DNA of 15,246 bases from Lachnospiraceae bacterium (GTDB lineage: Bacteria; Bacillota; Clostridia; Lachnospirales; Lachnospiraceae), in assembly GCA_900753685.1 (NCBI GenBank), contig CAAEAB010000193.1:1-15246 (forward strand). Reading direction: 5' to 3'. The first letter of the stretch is position 1. Every line of letters begins with the position of its first letter. Positions 6,973-14,380 of the stretch are shown in pieces. The notes beneath the pieces were generated by a model. That model saw nothing but the letters and a program-made list of their open reading frames with translations, was not told where the DNA came from and searched no databases. A program made the translations under genes and the position numbers.

Positions 6973-9399
6973 TTACTTTCTAAGTTCAATACCCATCTTT
7001 TCCAGCTCGGCAAGAATCTTGTCCATGACCGCATTGACATCCTTATCCTCCAGAGTTCTTGTCTTATCGCGGAACACAATGGAGTAAGCCACGGATTTAA
7101 ATCCTTCTTTAATCTGAGCGCCTTCGTAAATATCAAATAATTCAAAGCTTTCCAGAAGCTTGCCGCCCCGTTTGCGAATAATCTCTTCCACTTCGCCTAC
7201 CATAATATCCTTGCTCATGACCATACTGATATCGCGGGTCACTGCCGGATATTTGGCGATTCCCTGGAATTTTCGCTCAAAGGAAGCCTTTTCAACAAGA
7301 TACGGCATATCCAGAACAGCGATGTAGGTTCTTACGCCTAATTTATAATTGTCGGCCACTTCCGGATGGATTTCACCGAGATAACCAATCGTTTTTCCGC
7401 CGTAAATGATGTTGGCCTGGCGTCCCGGATGAAGATAATTTTTACCGGCCTTCGGGTCATAGGTCACCTGCTGTTTCATACCGATGCGGTTCAGGTATTC
7501 CTCAACCACGCCCTTCATAGTGAAGAAGTCACCGGCGCCGTACATTCCCAATGTAAACTGCACCCGTTCGTCCGGATAATCGGTCAGCGGCAGTTCCTTC
7601 GGCAGATAAATGACAGCCAGTTCGTAAAGCTTCGCTTCTTTGTTCCGGTGGCTATAATTGAAAGCCAGGGAGGTCAGCATACCGTTTAACGGTGTGGTAC
7701 GCATAATACTGAAATCCTCTCCCAACGGATTCATAATAGTTACCGTCTGACGCAGCGGATCATTTTCGTCCAAAAGAAGCTTATCAAATACCTTCGGGCT
7801 CTCAAAGGAGTAGGTCATGCTCTCTGAGAAACCGCAGAATTCGGCAGTCTCTCTAGCGACGGCCTCCACACGAAGCTTATAGGATAATTTTCCCGTAGTC
7901 GCTTCGCCGCTCGGCAGAGTTACAGGAATGTTGTCATAGCCGAAGAAGCGGGCAACCTCCTCCGCCAAATCCGCCTGTCCTTCCAGGTCCTGACGGAAGG
8001 TCGGTACAGTGACTGTTTTTGTCTCCGGATTGTATTTTAATTCCAGAGGTTCAAAGTAGGTCAGCATTTCATCCAATGTCAAATCCGTTCCCAGCAGGTC
8101 GTTGACCTTCTCAGGGCTGAAAGGAATGTCATGCTCTCCCCGTTTTTCCGGATAAATATCGACAGCACCGTCAACGACCTCGCCGGCGCCCAGTTCTTCA
8201 ATAAGCTGGCAGGCCCGGTTCATGGCGTCGATGGCATTATTCGGGTCCAGTCCCTTTTCAAACTTGCTCTGAGCATCGGTACGCATACCAAGCTTTTTAC
8301 CAGAAAGACGGATATTTGTTCCATCGAAGCAGGCTGCTTCAAAGAGCATCGTCTGAACATTGTCTGTGATCATGGAATTTTCTCCGCCCATGATACCGGC
8401 AATGCCGACCGGCTTTTTACCATCGCAGATGGCCAGCATGGAATTATCCATAACATGGCTCTGTCCATCCAGTGTCACGAAGTCTTCCCCGTCGACAAAA
8501 CGTCGAACGACAATCTGATGATCTTCAATCGTGTCCAAATCATAGGCGTGCATCGGCTGTCCGTATTCTTCCATAACATAGTTGGTAATATCAACGATAT
8601 TATTGATCGGACGGATACCGTTGGCGGCCAGACGGCGCTGCATCCATTCCGGCGACGGCGCCAGTTTAATATTTTTTACAACCCGGGCCGTATAACGCGG
8701 ACAAAGTTCTGCGTCCTCTACGCGCACCTTAATGTAATCATTCACATCGCCACCGCAGCCTTTCACTTCAACCACCGGCGGAACAAACGGTTTCCGGAAG
8801 GTTGCCGCCGCCTCTCTGGCAATGCCGAGAACGCCGAAGCAGTCCACACGGTTGGAGGTAATTTCATATTCAAAGACCACATCGTGGAGGCCCAGGGCTT
8901 CCACTGCGTCGTCTCCCGGTTTTACACTTCCGGCTTTAAAAATATAAATTCCCTCTTCCGGAGCCTCCGGATAGAAATCCCGGCTGGACCCAAGCTCCTC
9001 GATGGAACACATCATACCGAAGCTTTCCACGCCGCGCAGCTTTCCTTTTTTGATGGCAATACCATTTTCCGGCAGAGGGCCGCCGTCATGGCCTCCGGCT
9101 ACCCGGCCGCCCACACGAACGACAGGCACTAAATCCCCTTCATTCACATTTGGAGCGCCGGTAACGATCTGAATATTTTCTTCTTCACCCACATTCACCT
9201 GACAAATGATCAGTTTATTTGCGTCCGGGTGTTTTTCAATCTTTTCAATCTGTCCGACAACAATCTTCTCCAGATTTTTGTCCATTGCTGCAAAGCCCTC
9301 AACCTTTGTACCGGATAAGGTCATTGCGTCTGTGTATTCCTGAGCAGTTACATCAAGGCCAGGAACATAAGCTTTAATCCATGATAATGGTGTATTCAT
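6973..9399 (-). CDS. pheT: Phenylalanyl-tRNA synthetase beta subunit
   Basis: An 808-residue beta chain of the cytosolic alpha2-beta2 PheRS. Visible modules in order: an EMAP/OB-type tRNA-binding domain at about 40-155 (VVGQIEKIEKHPDANKL), a B3/B4 editing region at about 210-400 (IRPINNIVDITNYVM, YDLD, GIAGIMGG), the B5 domain at about 415-490 (VPTFRQDLEGQADLAEEVAR), the catalytic-like core at about 500-700 (IMNPLGEDFSIMRTTPL), and a C-terminal FDX-ACB anticodon-binding domain at about 712-807 (YPAVTRDISMVM and the final helix). The start MNTPLSWIKAYVPGL is the conserved family start, preceded by a purine-rich GGGGGAAAGGA. It follows pheS by 16 bp and precedes queA by 6 bp. Confidence 0.98.
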   Translation of the reverse strand: MNTPLSWIKAYVPGLDVTAQEYTDAMTLSGTKVEGFAAMDKNLEKIVVGQIEKIEKHPDANKLIICQVNVGEEENIQIVTGAPNVNEGDLVPVVRVGGRVAGGHDGGPLPENGIAIKKGKLRGVESFGMMCSIEELGSSRDFYPEAPEEGIYIFKAGSVKPGDDAVEALGLHDVVFEYEITSNRVDCFGVLGIAREAAATFRKPFVPPVVEVKGCGGDVNDYIKVRVEDAELCPRYTARVVKNIKLAPSPEWMQRRLAANGIRPINNIVDITNYVMEEYGQPMHAYDLDTIEDHQIVVRRFVDGEDFVTLDGQSHVMDNSMLAICDGKKPVGIAGIMGGENSMITDNVQTMLFEAACFDGTNIRLSGKKLGMRTDAQSKFEKGLDPNNAIDAMNRACQLIEELGAGEVVDGAVDIYPEKRGEHDIPFSPEKVNDLLGTDLTLDEMLTYFEPLELKYNPETKTVTVPTFRQDLEGQADLAEEVARFFGYDNIPVTLPSGEATTGKLSYKLRVEAVARETAEFCGFSESMTYSFESPKVFDKLLLDENDPLRQTVTIMNPLGEDFSIMRTTPLNGMLTSLAFNYSHRNKEAKLYELAVIYLPKELPLTDYPDERVQFTLGMYGAGDFFTMKGVVEEYLNRIGMKQQVTYDPKAGKNYLHPGRQANIIYGGKTIGYLGEIHPEVADNYKLGVRTYIAVLDMPYLVEKASFERKFQGIAKYPAVTRDISMVMSKDIMVGEVEEIIRKRGGKLLESFELFDIYEGAQIKEGFKSVAYSIVFRDKTRTLEDKDVNAVMDKILAELEKMGIELRK

Positions 9400-9415
9400 T
9401 TTTCCTTTCCCCCTT

Positions 9416-10435
9416 TTAGAACTGTTTTAAGAAACGTGTGTCATTTTCATAAAGTAACCGCATATCGTCAATTTCGTATTTCAACAGGGCGATTCGTTCA
9501 AGACCTACGCCAAAAGCGAAACCGGAATATTCATCCGGGTCGATGCCGCTCATCTTGAGTACCTTCGGATGAACCATGCCGCAGCCGAGGATTTCAATCC
9601 AGCCGGAGCCCTTGCACATACGACAACCTTTGCCGCCGCATTTGAAGCAGGTCACATCCATCTCGGCGCTCGGCTCTGTGAACGGGAAATGATGCGGACG
9701 GAATTTAACCTTTGTCTCTTCACCGAACAGCTCTCTGGCAAACTCGGCCAATGTACCTTTTAAATCAGCGAAGGTAATATGCTTGTCGATGACGAGGCCT
9801 TCAATCTGATGGAAGCATGGTGAATGGGTTGCATCCACTTCATCGGAACGATATACCCGCCCTGGCGCGATCATACGGATTGGCAGGGGCTGTGTTTCCA
9901 TTGTGTGTACCTGTGTGCCGGAGGTCTGAGTTCTTAAAACAAACTCTTTATTGATATAGAAGGTATCCTGCTCATCCTTCGCCGGATGGTTGTCCGGAAT
10001 ATTTAATGCTTCAAAGTTATAATAATCCTTTTCAACCTCCGGTCCTTCGATAACCTCGTAACCCATACCTACGAAAATACGCTCCACCTCTTCCAGGGCA
10101 ATGGTGTTTGGATGACGATGTCCCACATTGCTCTTTTTCGCGGGAAGGGTAACGTCGATGACCTCCGCCTTTAACTGGGCCTCTCTGGCTTTTCTTGCCA
10201 GCTCTGCCCGCATTTCCTCCATCTTTCTTTCAATTTCAGAACGGGTCTCATTCACCATCTGACCAAAAGCTGGACGGTCTTCCGGCGCAATTTCTTTCAT
10301 AGACTTCATGATCGAAGTCAATTCACCTTTTTTTCCTAAAAAAGCAACACGAATATCGTTCAGCTTTTCTAAAGCGCCGGCTTCCTGAATCTGAGCCAGC
10401 GCATTCTGACGGATTTGCTCTAATCTGTCTTTCAT
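9416..10435 (-). CDS. pheS: Phenylalanyl-tRNA synthetase alpha subunit
   Basis: A 339-residue class II synthetase subunit that activates phenylalanine and charges tRNA-Phe together with PheT. Residues 1-90 form the N-terminal coiled coil. The catalytic core has the motif 1 region around 119-160 (GPEVEKDYYNFEALNIP), motif 2 at 192-213 (GRVYRSDEVDATHSPCFHQ) and motif 3 at 309-320 (GVGLERIALLKY). Ala307 in GFAFG is the residue lining the amino-acid pocket. A cysteine set at 263, 266, 271, 274 and 285 (CFKCGGKGCRMCKGSGW, then GCGMVHP) looks like the metal-binding or structural insert found in many Gram-positive PheS proteins. The start ATG has AAAGGA about 10 bases upstream. It is the first gene behind the T-box leader. 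Confidence 0.98.
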   Translation of the reverse strand: MKDRLEQIRQNALAQIQEAGALEKLNDIRVAFLGKKGELTSIMKSMKEIAPEDRPAFGQMVNETRSEIERKMEEMRAELARKAREAQLKAEVIDVTLPAKKSNVGHRHPNTIALEEVERIFVGMGYEVIEGPEVEKDYYNFEALNIPDNHPAKDEQDTFYINKEFVLRTQTSGTQVHTMETQPLPIRMIAPGRVYRSDEVDATHSPCFHQIEGLVIDKHITFADLKGTLAEFARELFGEETKVKFRPHHFPFTEPSAEMDVTCFKCGGKGCRMCKGSGWIEILGCGMVHPKVLKMSGIDPDEYSGFAFGVGLERIALLKYEIDDMRLLYENDTRFLKQF

Positions 10436-10471
10436 CTCTATCGATTCCTTTCTAAATAATATTCAGGGCAT

Positions 10472-10500
10472 AAAAAAAGCCCCTTTCGTTACAAAGGGAC
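10472..10500 (-). terminator. T-box attenuator terminator
   Basis: GTCCCTTT pairs with AAAGGGGC around a GTAACG loop and is followed by seven T residues (10478-10472). It is mutually exclusive with the antiterminator, because its 5' CCCT is complementary to AGGG of the T-box. Confidence 0.92.
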
Positions 10501-10756
10501 GGATTCTTCCGCGGTACCACCCTAATTCCAGACAAAATATGTCTGACACTCGGATATGCGTAACGTGCATCAGCGTCATCTCCTACTACCCACGATAAAA
10601 TATAGGTCGGATCGTCCGACAGCTTCCGGAGATTCAAAGATGCGGCTCCTGTGGGAAATTCAACACATATCTGAACTTGAACCGGCTTCCACCCGACGAC
10701 CAGTTCTCTCTGTAAGAAAATATGGGTCTACTGACACATTCACAGCCTTTACAATG
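10472..10756 (-). promoter_or_regulatory. Phenylalanine T-box leader controlling pheS-pheT-queA
   Basis: A complete T-box riboswitch reads toward pheS. The conserved T-box AGGGTGGTACCGCG lies at 10523-10510. Stem I shows the loop-E motif AGTAGA at 10732-10727 opposite a specifier loop reading GAATTTCCC; its TTTC at 10658-10655 contains both UUU and UUC, so either register specifies Phe. Stem III is the hairpin CAGACA/TGTCTG at 10545-10529, just before the T-box. The antiterminator pairs AGGG of the T-box with CCCT near 10499-10496, which is also the 5' arm of the terminator. Uncharged tRNA-Phe should bind and allow readthrough; charged tRNA leads to termination. The leader spans about 285 nt from the predicted start near 10756. 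Confidence 0.95.
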
Positions 10757-10762
10757 TATTTA

Positions 10763-10790
10763 ATTTTAACATATTCATTTGCTTTGTCAA
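10763..10790 (-). promoter_or_regulatory. Promoter of the pheST-queA operon
   Basis: On the minus strand, TTGACA (10790-10785), a 16 bp spacer and TAAAAT (10768-10763) lie directly upstream of stem I of the T-box leader, with a predicted start near 10756. Confidence 0.8.
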
Positions 10791-10809
10791 GTACCGCCGA
10801 CGGATTTGG

Positions 10810-10838
10810 TTGCCAATTTTTTCAATTCATGATATCAT
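10810..10838 (+). promoter_or_regulatory. Promoter of the yihY-like gene
   Basis: TTGCCA (10810-10815), a 17 bp spacer and TATCAT (10833-10838) precede the ATG at 10880 by about 40 bases. The -35 box is only 19 bp from the -35 box of the divergent pheST promoter. Confidence 0.65.
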
Positions 10839-10879
10839 CGTTGTTATCTGGAAAAGATAATGATCAGGAGGAAACTGTT

Positions 10880-11716
10880 ATGCTTAAAGTCATCGTCTGG
10901 GTTCAAAACATATTAAAGAAAATCCGAAGAGACCGTCTGGCGGCCTATTCCGGCCAGTCCGCTTACTTTATTATACTCTCCTTCCTGCCTTTTCTTCTCT
11001 TCCTTTTGACATTGATTCAGCATCTGCCCTTTGATACGGAAGCTTTACTGGATACTGTTTTTCTGGTCATTCCCCGTTCCTACGAGTCGACAGTAACGGC
11101 CATATTAAACGATATTCATGTTGAATCCGGGGCAACTATCCTTTCCGTATCCGTCATCATTACCATATGGACGGCAGGCAAAGGCATTATGGCCCTTTCC
11201 GACGGACTGAACTCAGTACAGGAGATTGAAGAAAACCGGAACTATTTCATTCTTCGGTTAAAGGCGGCTCTCTATACGCTGCTCTTTGCCATTGTGATTA
11301 TCTTTACCATCATCGTTCTTGTCTTTGGTAATCGGATTTATTTCTGGCTGCGCACCGCAATGCCGGGTATGCCGGAATACTCTCAGATTTTAAATATGCT
11401 CCAGTCCTTCATCGCGATCGGTTTTTACATTTTAATTTTCACTCTGTTTTATAAGTTTCTTCCGGCCAAGCCGATGAAAACCTTAAGACAGCTTCCCGGT
11501 GCTGTATTTACTACCGCCGGCTGGATGATCGGCTCCTATATTTTTTCTTTGTATGTTAAGTATTCCAGCAGTTCTTCTTACATGTACGGAAGTCTTTCCT
11601 ATTTAATATTCTTTTTTATTTACTTATATTTAATGATGTATATTTTCTTTTTGGGAGCCGAATTAAATTATTTCCTCTTCCCGGAGAAAAAAGAAGATTT
11701 TCATTTGTTATATTAA
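10880..11716 (+). CDS. YihY/virulence factor BrkB family membrane protein
   Basis: A 278-residue polytopic protein with about six membrane segments (near 29-49, 87-105, 131-150, 172-193, 208-227 and 238-262). Family features are AAYSGQSAYFIILSFLPF in the first segment, IWTAGKGIMALSDGLN at 96-111, and the C-terminal YMYGSLSYLIFFFIYLY followed by FFLGAELNYFLFP. Members are common inner-membrane proteins whose transport or enzymatic role is not settled; the older ribonuclease BN label is not supported by this sequence. The start is ATG 10880 because AGGAGG lies 8 bases upstream. The frame stays open upstream into the antisense of the T-box, but that part is before the promoter. It is a single gene ended by a hairpin terminator. 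Confidence 0.93.
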   Translation: MLKVIVWVQNILKKIRRDRLAAYSGQSAYFIILSFLPFLLFLLTLIQHLPFDTEALLDTVFLVIPRSYESTVTAILNDIHVESGATILSVSVIITIWTAGKGIMALSDGLNSVQEIEENRNYFILRLKAALYTLLFAIVIIFTIIVLVFGNRIYFWLRTAMPGMPEYSQILNMLQSFIAIGFYILIFTLFYKFLPAKPMKTLRQLPGAVFTTAGWMIGSYIFSLYVKYSSSSSYMYGSLSYLIFFFIYLYLMMYIFFLGAELNYFLFPEKKEDFHLLY

Positions 11717-11722
11717 ATTTTC

Positions 11723-11757
11723 AGGCCGGCAAGCCCCACAGGCAGCACCGGCCTTTT
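11723..11757 (+). terminator. Intrinsic terminator after the yihY-like gene
   Basis: AGGCCGG (11723-11729) pairs with CCGGCCT (11748-11754); an inner GCC/GGC pairing can shorten the loop. TTTTCTCT follows. The same stem on the opposite strand is followed by TGAAAATTT, so it may weakly serve the convergent spoIID-like gene as well. Confidence 0.75.
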
Positions 11758-11768
11758 CTCTATATGGC

Positions 11769-14024
11769 TTATTCAGAAATAAGTTCCGAATCCGGAAAAA
11801 AGTATTTTAAAATTTCATCATAGGATTTTCCCATCTCTGCCATTTTCATAGCTCCATTCTGACTCATTCCACAGCCATGTCCATAGCCTCCGCCATGAAT
11901 TAAATAGCCTTCACAAACACCGTTCTCGACCACCCCATCCATATAACAATAGGCGCTTGGAAGCAGAGTCCATCCAGTCACCGTCTCACCGGTCTGAGGC
12001 ATCAGCTCCGAATTTTCCGGAGAAAATATTTGACGAATTTTATATTCCCCGTATACCGTACATGTATCCAGAGTCCCTTTAATTTGAATCGCCTTCAGCA
12101 GACCGCTCTCTGCCCGTTCAAGCGGCGTCACACTTTCCAGCTCGCCGATTTCTGTCTGACACACCTTCAAAGCATTGTCCTGGATATCCGCCGCAGATAT
12201 AAAAACCTGCCATCGGAACCAGGGCAAATCCTGCTCAAAATAAGAAGCTCCGTCCTCCATATTAATGAAGCGTCTAAAATCCTCTTCCTGCATCAGATTT
12301 AAGCGGACGGAATCATCACTCAAAAATACGGAGACGGCCTCTTCATCATCACTCGTGCCGCCGCTGTACCAGACGTCCTTTGCGTCGGAGGTATGTCCGC
12401 AGGAGGTGGAAAAGAAATAGGTCGCTGTCAACCCTTCCGGGTTCTGAAGGACTTGCCCCCGTGTTTCGGATGCCGCCCGGATACTTTCTTCACATTCCTC
12501 CTGATTATTATATACCTGGCTGGATACCGTATCGTCCAGATTTGCCGGATATCCTTGAAAGGTTGTTCCAAGGGCCCGCATAGCAAAGGTACGGGCACAT
12601 ACTGCCTGTACTTTCAAAGCTTCCTCCCCGTAGGATACGGGCATTTCCCCGGGAATAACTCCGGCCACATAATCCTCCAGATTCACTTCGTTAATGAGCA
12701 GAAGACTGTCTCCCTGATCCTCCAGATAAATAGAACCGTGATAGGACGGCGCTCCACAGCTTCGCTCCAAAGTTAAAACCTGTATCTTTCCCCGCTCATT
12801 CTCCGTTTTTATCTCCAGGCTTCCTTCGCCGGCGGATACAGTCACTTCGGTGCCCCCGTCATAACGGCGAATGTTTTCTCCCTGGATCACGAGAAAAGCT
12901 TCCGACGCCGTCACCGTGGCCGAGGACTGCTCGTAAACATCCCCTGCTCCATGCAAAAGCACCCGGATCGTCTCTTGTGCATAATCCTGATAGATCACTC
13001 CGCAGATTTCATTTCCCTGGAGTACAAACTCATAAACCGTCCCATCCGCCGATAATTCCTCCTTCGATATTATCCGAGGCGCCGGAGAAATCTGATAGAC
13101 CGCCAAATTTTCAGTCACCGAAACCTCCCCATAATTTTCAAGGATCAGGCTGTCTTCCCCCAGGCCGGTCAACCCATCCTTTATTCGGCTTGTCTTGTAA
13201 TCCACGCCAGTCAATTTTCCATCGGTAAAAATCAGATCCGCCATATTCGGTTCCAGTGTCTGATTCAATTCTCCATTCAACTCGATCCTTCGCTCATATC
13301 CGCCAAAAAACACCTGAATTTCATTCCCTTCGCCCGACTCGATCCAGACATTTTCCAACCGGCTTATTTCATCATTTTCGGCGATAATACATATAATCTC
13401 ATCGCCGGCCATATAGGCTTCCACCTGCCTGTCCATATACAAATCCACGGCAAGCCCGGCCGCCCGCTTCACTCCCCGGCTTGTTAAAACCTGCCAGGCT
13501 TCCAGCCCGGATATATTTGAAGACGTCCCATGAATATCGATCACTTCCCGGCTCACCCGGGAGCTTTCTGCACAAAGAAGCTGATATATTTCACACCACT
13601 GTTTTTTAGGAACCATCCCGTCATCCTGACGGTATTTCATAGAAAATGAAAGCAGATCCTCGGATAGATGAAACTGCTCCATAATATGTCTCAGCTCACC
13701 GTAGGTAAAGGTATCCGACGGGTGAAATCCTCCGTCATCTTCCACAGTCATCCAGCCCTCTTTTAACACAACAGCCGCATATACTCCGTACCAGTCGTCC
13801 AAAGCTATATCTGAGGGCAGTCCCTCGCCGCCGCTTTCTTTGCTCAATGCTTCACATTCCGACACATCATAGCGCATCAAAGCCAGCATTCGCGCAATTT
13901 GCGCCCGGTTCATGACCTCGTTGGCTGTCCACTGCCGGTGAATATTTAAAAAGTAAAATAATAATACCGTCAATGCCGCTGCAAAAATACTGATATGTAT
14001 CCAACGACGACGCAAAATGTCCAT
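11769..14024 (-). CDS. Membrane-anchored SpoIID/LytB-domain protein with SLH-like N-terminal region
   Basis: A 751-residue protein. An N-terminal signal anchor (RRRW, then a hydrophobic stretch at about 10-28) places the rest outside the membrane. Residues 35-115 resemble S-layer-homology sequence (VMNRAQIARMLALM, WYGVYAAVVLKEGW, FHPSDTFTYGELRHIM). Residues 120-420 are beta-rich and unrecognised. Residues 430-745 form a SpoIID domain: NEVNLEDYVAGVIPGEMP with the presumed catalytic E460, ALKVQAVCARTFA, STSCGHTS with candidate metal ligands C542 and H544, and the closing GGGYGHGCGMSQNGA and ILKYFFP. SpoIID-type enzymes are lytic transglycosylases that degrade denuded peptidoglycan. This protein is about twice the length of classical SpoIID (roughly 340 aa), so it may be a paralogue with a wall or envelope role rather than the engulfment enzyme. 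The start is uncertain: the SD AAAGGAG abuts ATG 14024 with no spacing, whereas TTG 14015 is 8 bases away. Confidence 0.9.
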   Translation of the reverse strand: MDILRRRWIHISIFAAALTVLLFYFLNIHRQWTANEVMNRAQIARMLALMRYDVSECEALSKESGGEGLPSDIALDDWYGVYAAVVLKEGWMTVEDDGGFHPSDTFTYGELRHIMEQFHLSEDLLSFSMKYRQDDGMVPKKQWCEIYQLLCAESSRVSREVIDIHGTSSNISGLEAWQVLTSRGVKRAAGLAVDLYMDRQVEAYMAGDEIICIIAENDEISRLENVWIESGEGNEIQVFFGGYERRIELNGELNQTLEPNMADLIFTDGKLTGVDYKTSRIKDGLTGLGEDSLILENYGEVSVTENLAVYQISPAPRIISKEELSADGTVYEFVLQGNEICGVIYQDYAQETIRVLLHGAGDVYEQSSATVTASEAFLVIQGENIRRYDGGTEVTVSAGEGSLEIKTENERGKIQVLTLERSCGAPSYHGSIYLEDQGDSLLLINEVNLEDYVAGVIPGEMPVSYGEEALKVQAVCARTFAMRALGTTFQGYPANLDDTVSSQVYNNQEECEESIRAASETRGQVLQNPEGLTATYFFSTSCGHTSDAKDVWYSGGTSDDEEAVSVFLSDDSVRLNLMQEEDFRRFINMEDGASYFEQDLPWFRWQVFISAADIQDNALKVCQTEIGELESVTPLERAESGLLKAIQIKGTLDTCTVYGEYKIRQIFSPENSELMPQTGETVTGWTLLPSAYCYMDGVVENGVCEGYLIHGGGYGHGCGMSQNGAMKMAEMGKSYDEILKYFFPDSELISE

Positions 14025-14032
14025 CTCCTTTC
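14013..14032 (-). promoter_or_regulatory. Ribosome binding site that questions the spoIID-like start
   Basis: GAAAGGAG (14032-14025) touches ATG 14024-14022 directly, a spacing at which initiation is poor. The in-frame TTG at 14015-14013 has the normal 8-base spacing and would give a protein starting M-R-R-R-W, three residues shorter. TTG is my slight preference for initiation; the ATG coordinate is kept in the CDS entry as the longer form. Confidence 0.55.
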
Positions 14033-14039
14033 AAAAAAC

Positions 14040-14069
14040 AAAAAAAGACGGTAAATCATACCGTCTTTT
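14040..14069 (-). terminator. Strong terminator after the 6S RNA gene
   Basis: GACGGTA and TACCGTC form a perfect stem around TGATT, extended by A/T pairs, and are followed on the minus strand by seven T residues (14046-14040). The T-run is only 7 bases from the SD of the spoIID-like gene, so the terminator is both the end of 6S and effectively the leader of that gene. Confidence 0.85.
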
Positions 14070-14260
14070 GTTCATAATAAATACCCAGAGTGCCGTCTCC
14101 TACCTTTTGACGCCTAACCCGACGCCAAGTGGGTCACCTCATCAAGTTTTCTGTCTTCCACTGCAAACGGAGGCCTGACATATTCTTAATATATGGTATC
14201 CCGTATAAAATAATGTAGGTTCAAAACAGCAGGATCATCGTACACCCCAGGCTATTTTCT
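14070..14260 (-). ncRNA. ssrS: Probable 6S RNA
   Basis: A structured non-coding RNA of about 190 nt, read leftward from a strong promoter to a strong terminator. The two ends pair as the 6S closing stem: AAAATA plus CCTGGGGTGT (14257-14239 region) with ACGGCACTCTGGG plus TATTTAT (14103-14080 region), including several G-U pairs. The same segments match the 6S consensus around GAGATGTTCG on the 5' side (here GGGTGTACG) and CGGCATCTCGG on the 3' side (here CGGCACTCTGG). Between them lies a large weakly paired centre with TTTTGAACCTACA on the 5' side and TCAAAAGGTAGGAG on the 3' side, consistent with the open-promoter-like bubble that binds sigma-A RNA polymerase. I identify it from memory of the consensus and the fold, not from a search. 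No open frame fits the region. Confidence 0.75.
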
Positions 14261-14266
14261 TCATTT

Positions 14267-14295
14267 ATTATATCCTATCTGCCCTTAAAATTCAA
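14267..14295 (-). promoter_or_regulatory. Promoter of the 6S RNA gene
   Basis: On the minus strand, TTGAAT (14295-14290), a 17 bp spacer and a perfect TATAAT (14272-14267) predict a start near 14260, right at the 5' strand of the 6S closing stem. Confidence 0.8.
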
Positions 14296-14319
14296 GTATC
14301 AATAAAGCATATACCGAAT

Positions 14320-14336
14320 ATGACAAAAAATGTCAT
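14320..14336. repeat. Inverted repeat between the divergent 6S and GDPD promoters
   Basis: ATGACA-AAAAA-TGTCAT is a perfect 6 bp inverted repeat with a 5 bp centre. It lies between the two -35 boxes (14295 and 14352). The symmetry and position suit an operator; there is no T-run suggesting a terminator. Confidence 0.45.
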
Positions 14337-14338
14337 TG

Positions 14339-14370
14339 TCTTTTCTCCATATGGACTTTTTCTTTTCTCC
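14339..14370 (+). repeat. Ten-base direct repeat, two helical turns apart
   Basis: TCTTTTCTCC occurs at 14339-14348 and again at 14361-14370, 22 bp apart, bracketing the presumed -35 box of the GDPD promoter. It is pyrimidine-rich, so chance is possible, but the position suggests regulator binding. Confidence 0.4.
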
Positions 14371-14380
14371 GTGATACTAT
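14352..14380 (+). promoter_or_regulatory. Likely promoter of the GDPD gene
   Basis: TGGACT (14352-14357), a 17 bp spacer and TACTAT (14375-14380) precede the start codon by about 37 bases. The -10 box lies inside the 13 bp palindrome ATACTA-T-TAGTAT (14374-14386), so a bound regulator would block it. Confidence 0.5.

Noticed and set aside
8131..9132. A 333-codon open frame on the plus strand
   Set aside because: It is entirely antisense to pheT, whose domains and conserved motifs cover this stretch. The frame has no convincing SD or family motifs and is low-complexity in the manner of an antisense shadow.
10452..10637. A 61-codon frame in the pheS leader, considered as a leader peptide
   Set aside because: It spans the T-box core and terminator, has no SD, and lacks a run of Phe codons. 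The T-box explains the region.
10556..10879. N-terminal extension of the yihY-like gene
   Set aside because: The frame is open, but this part is antisense to the T-box leader and precedes the yihY promoter at 10810-10838. The SD AGGAGG and family-like start are at 10880.
14070..14260. SRP RNA, tmRNA or RNase P RNA
   Set aside because: None of their signature sequences are present; the paired ends match the 6S closing stem instead.
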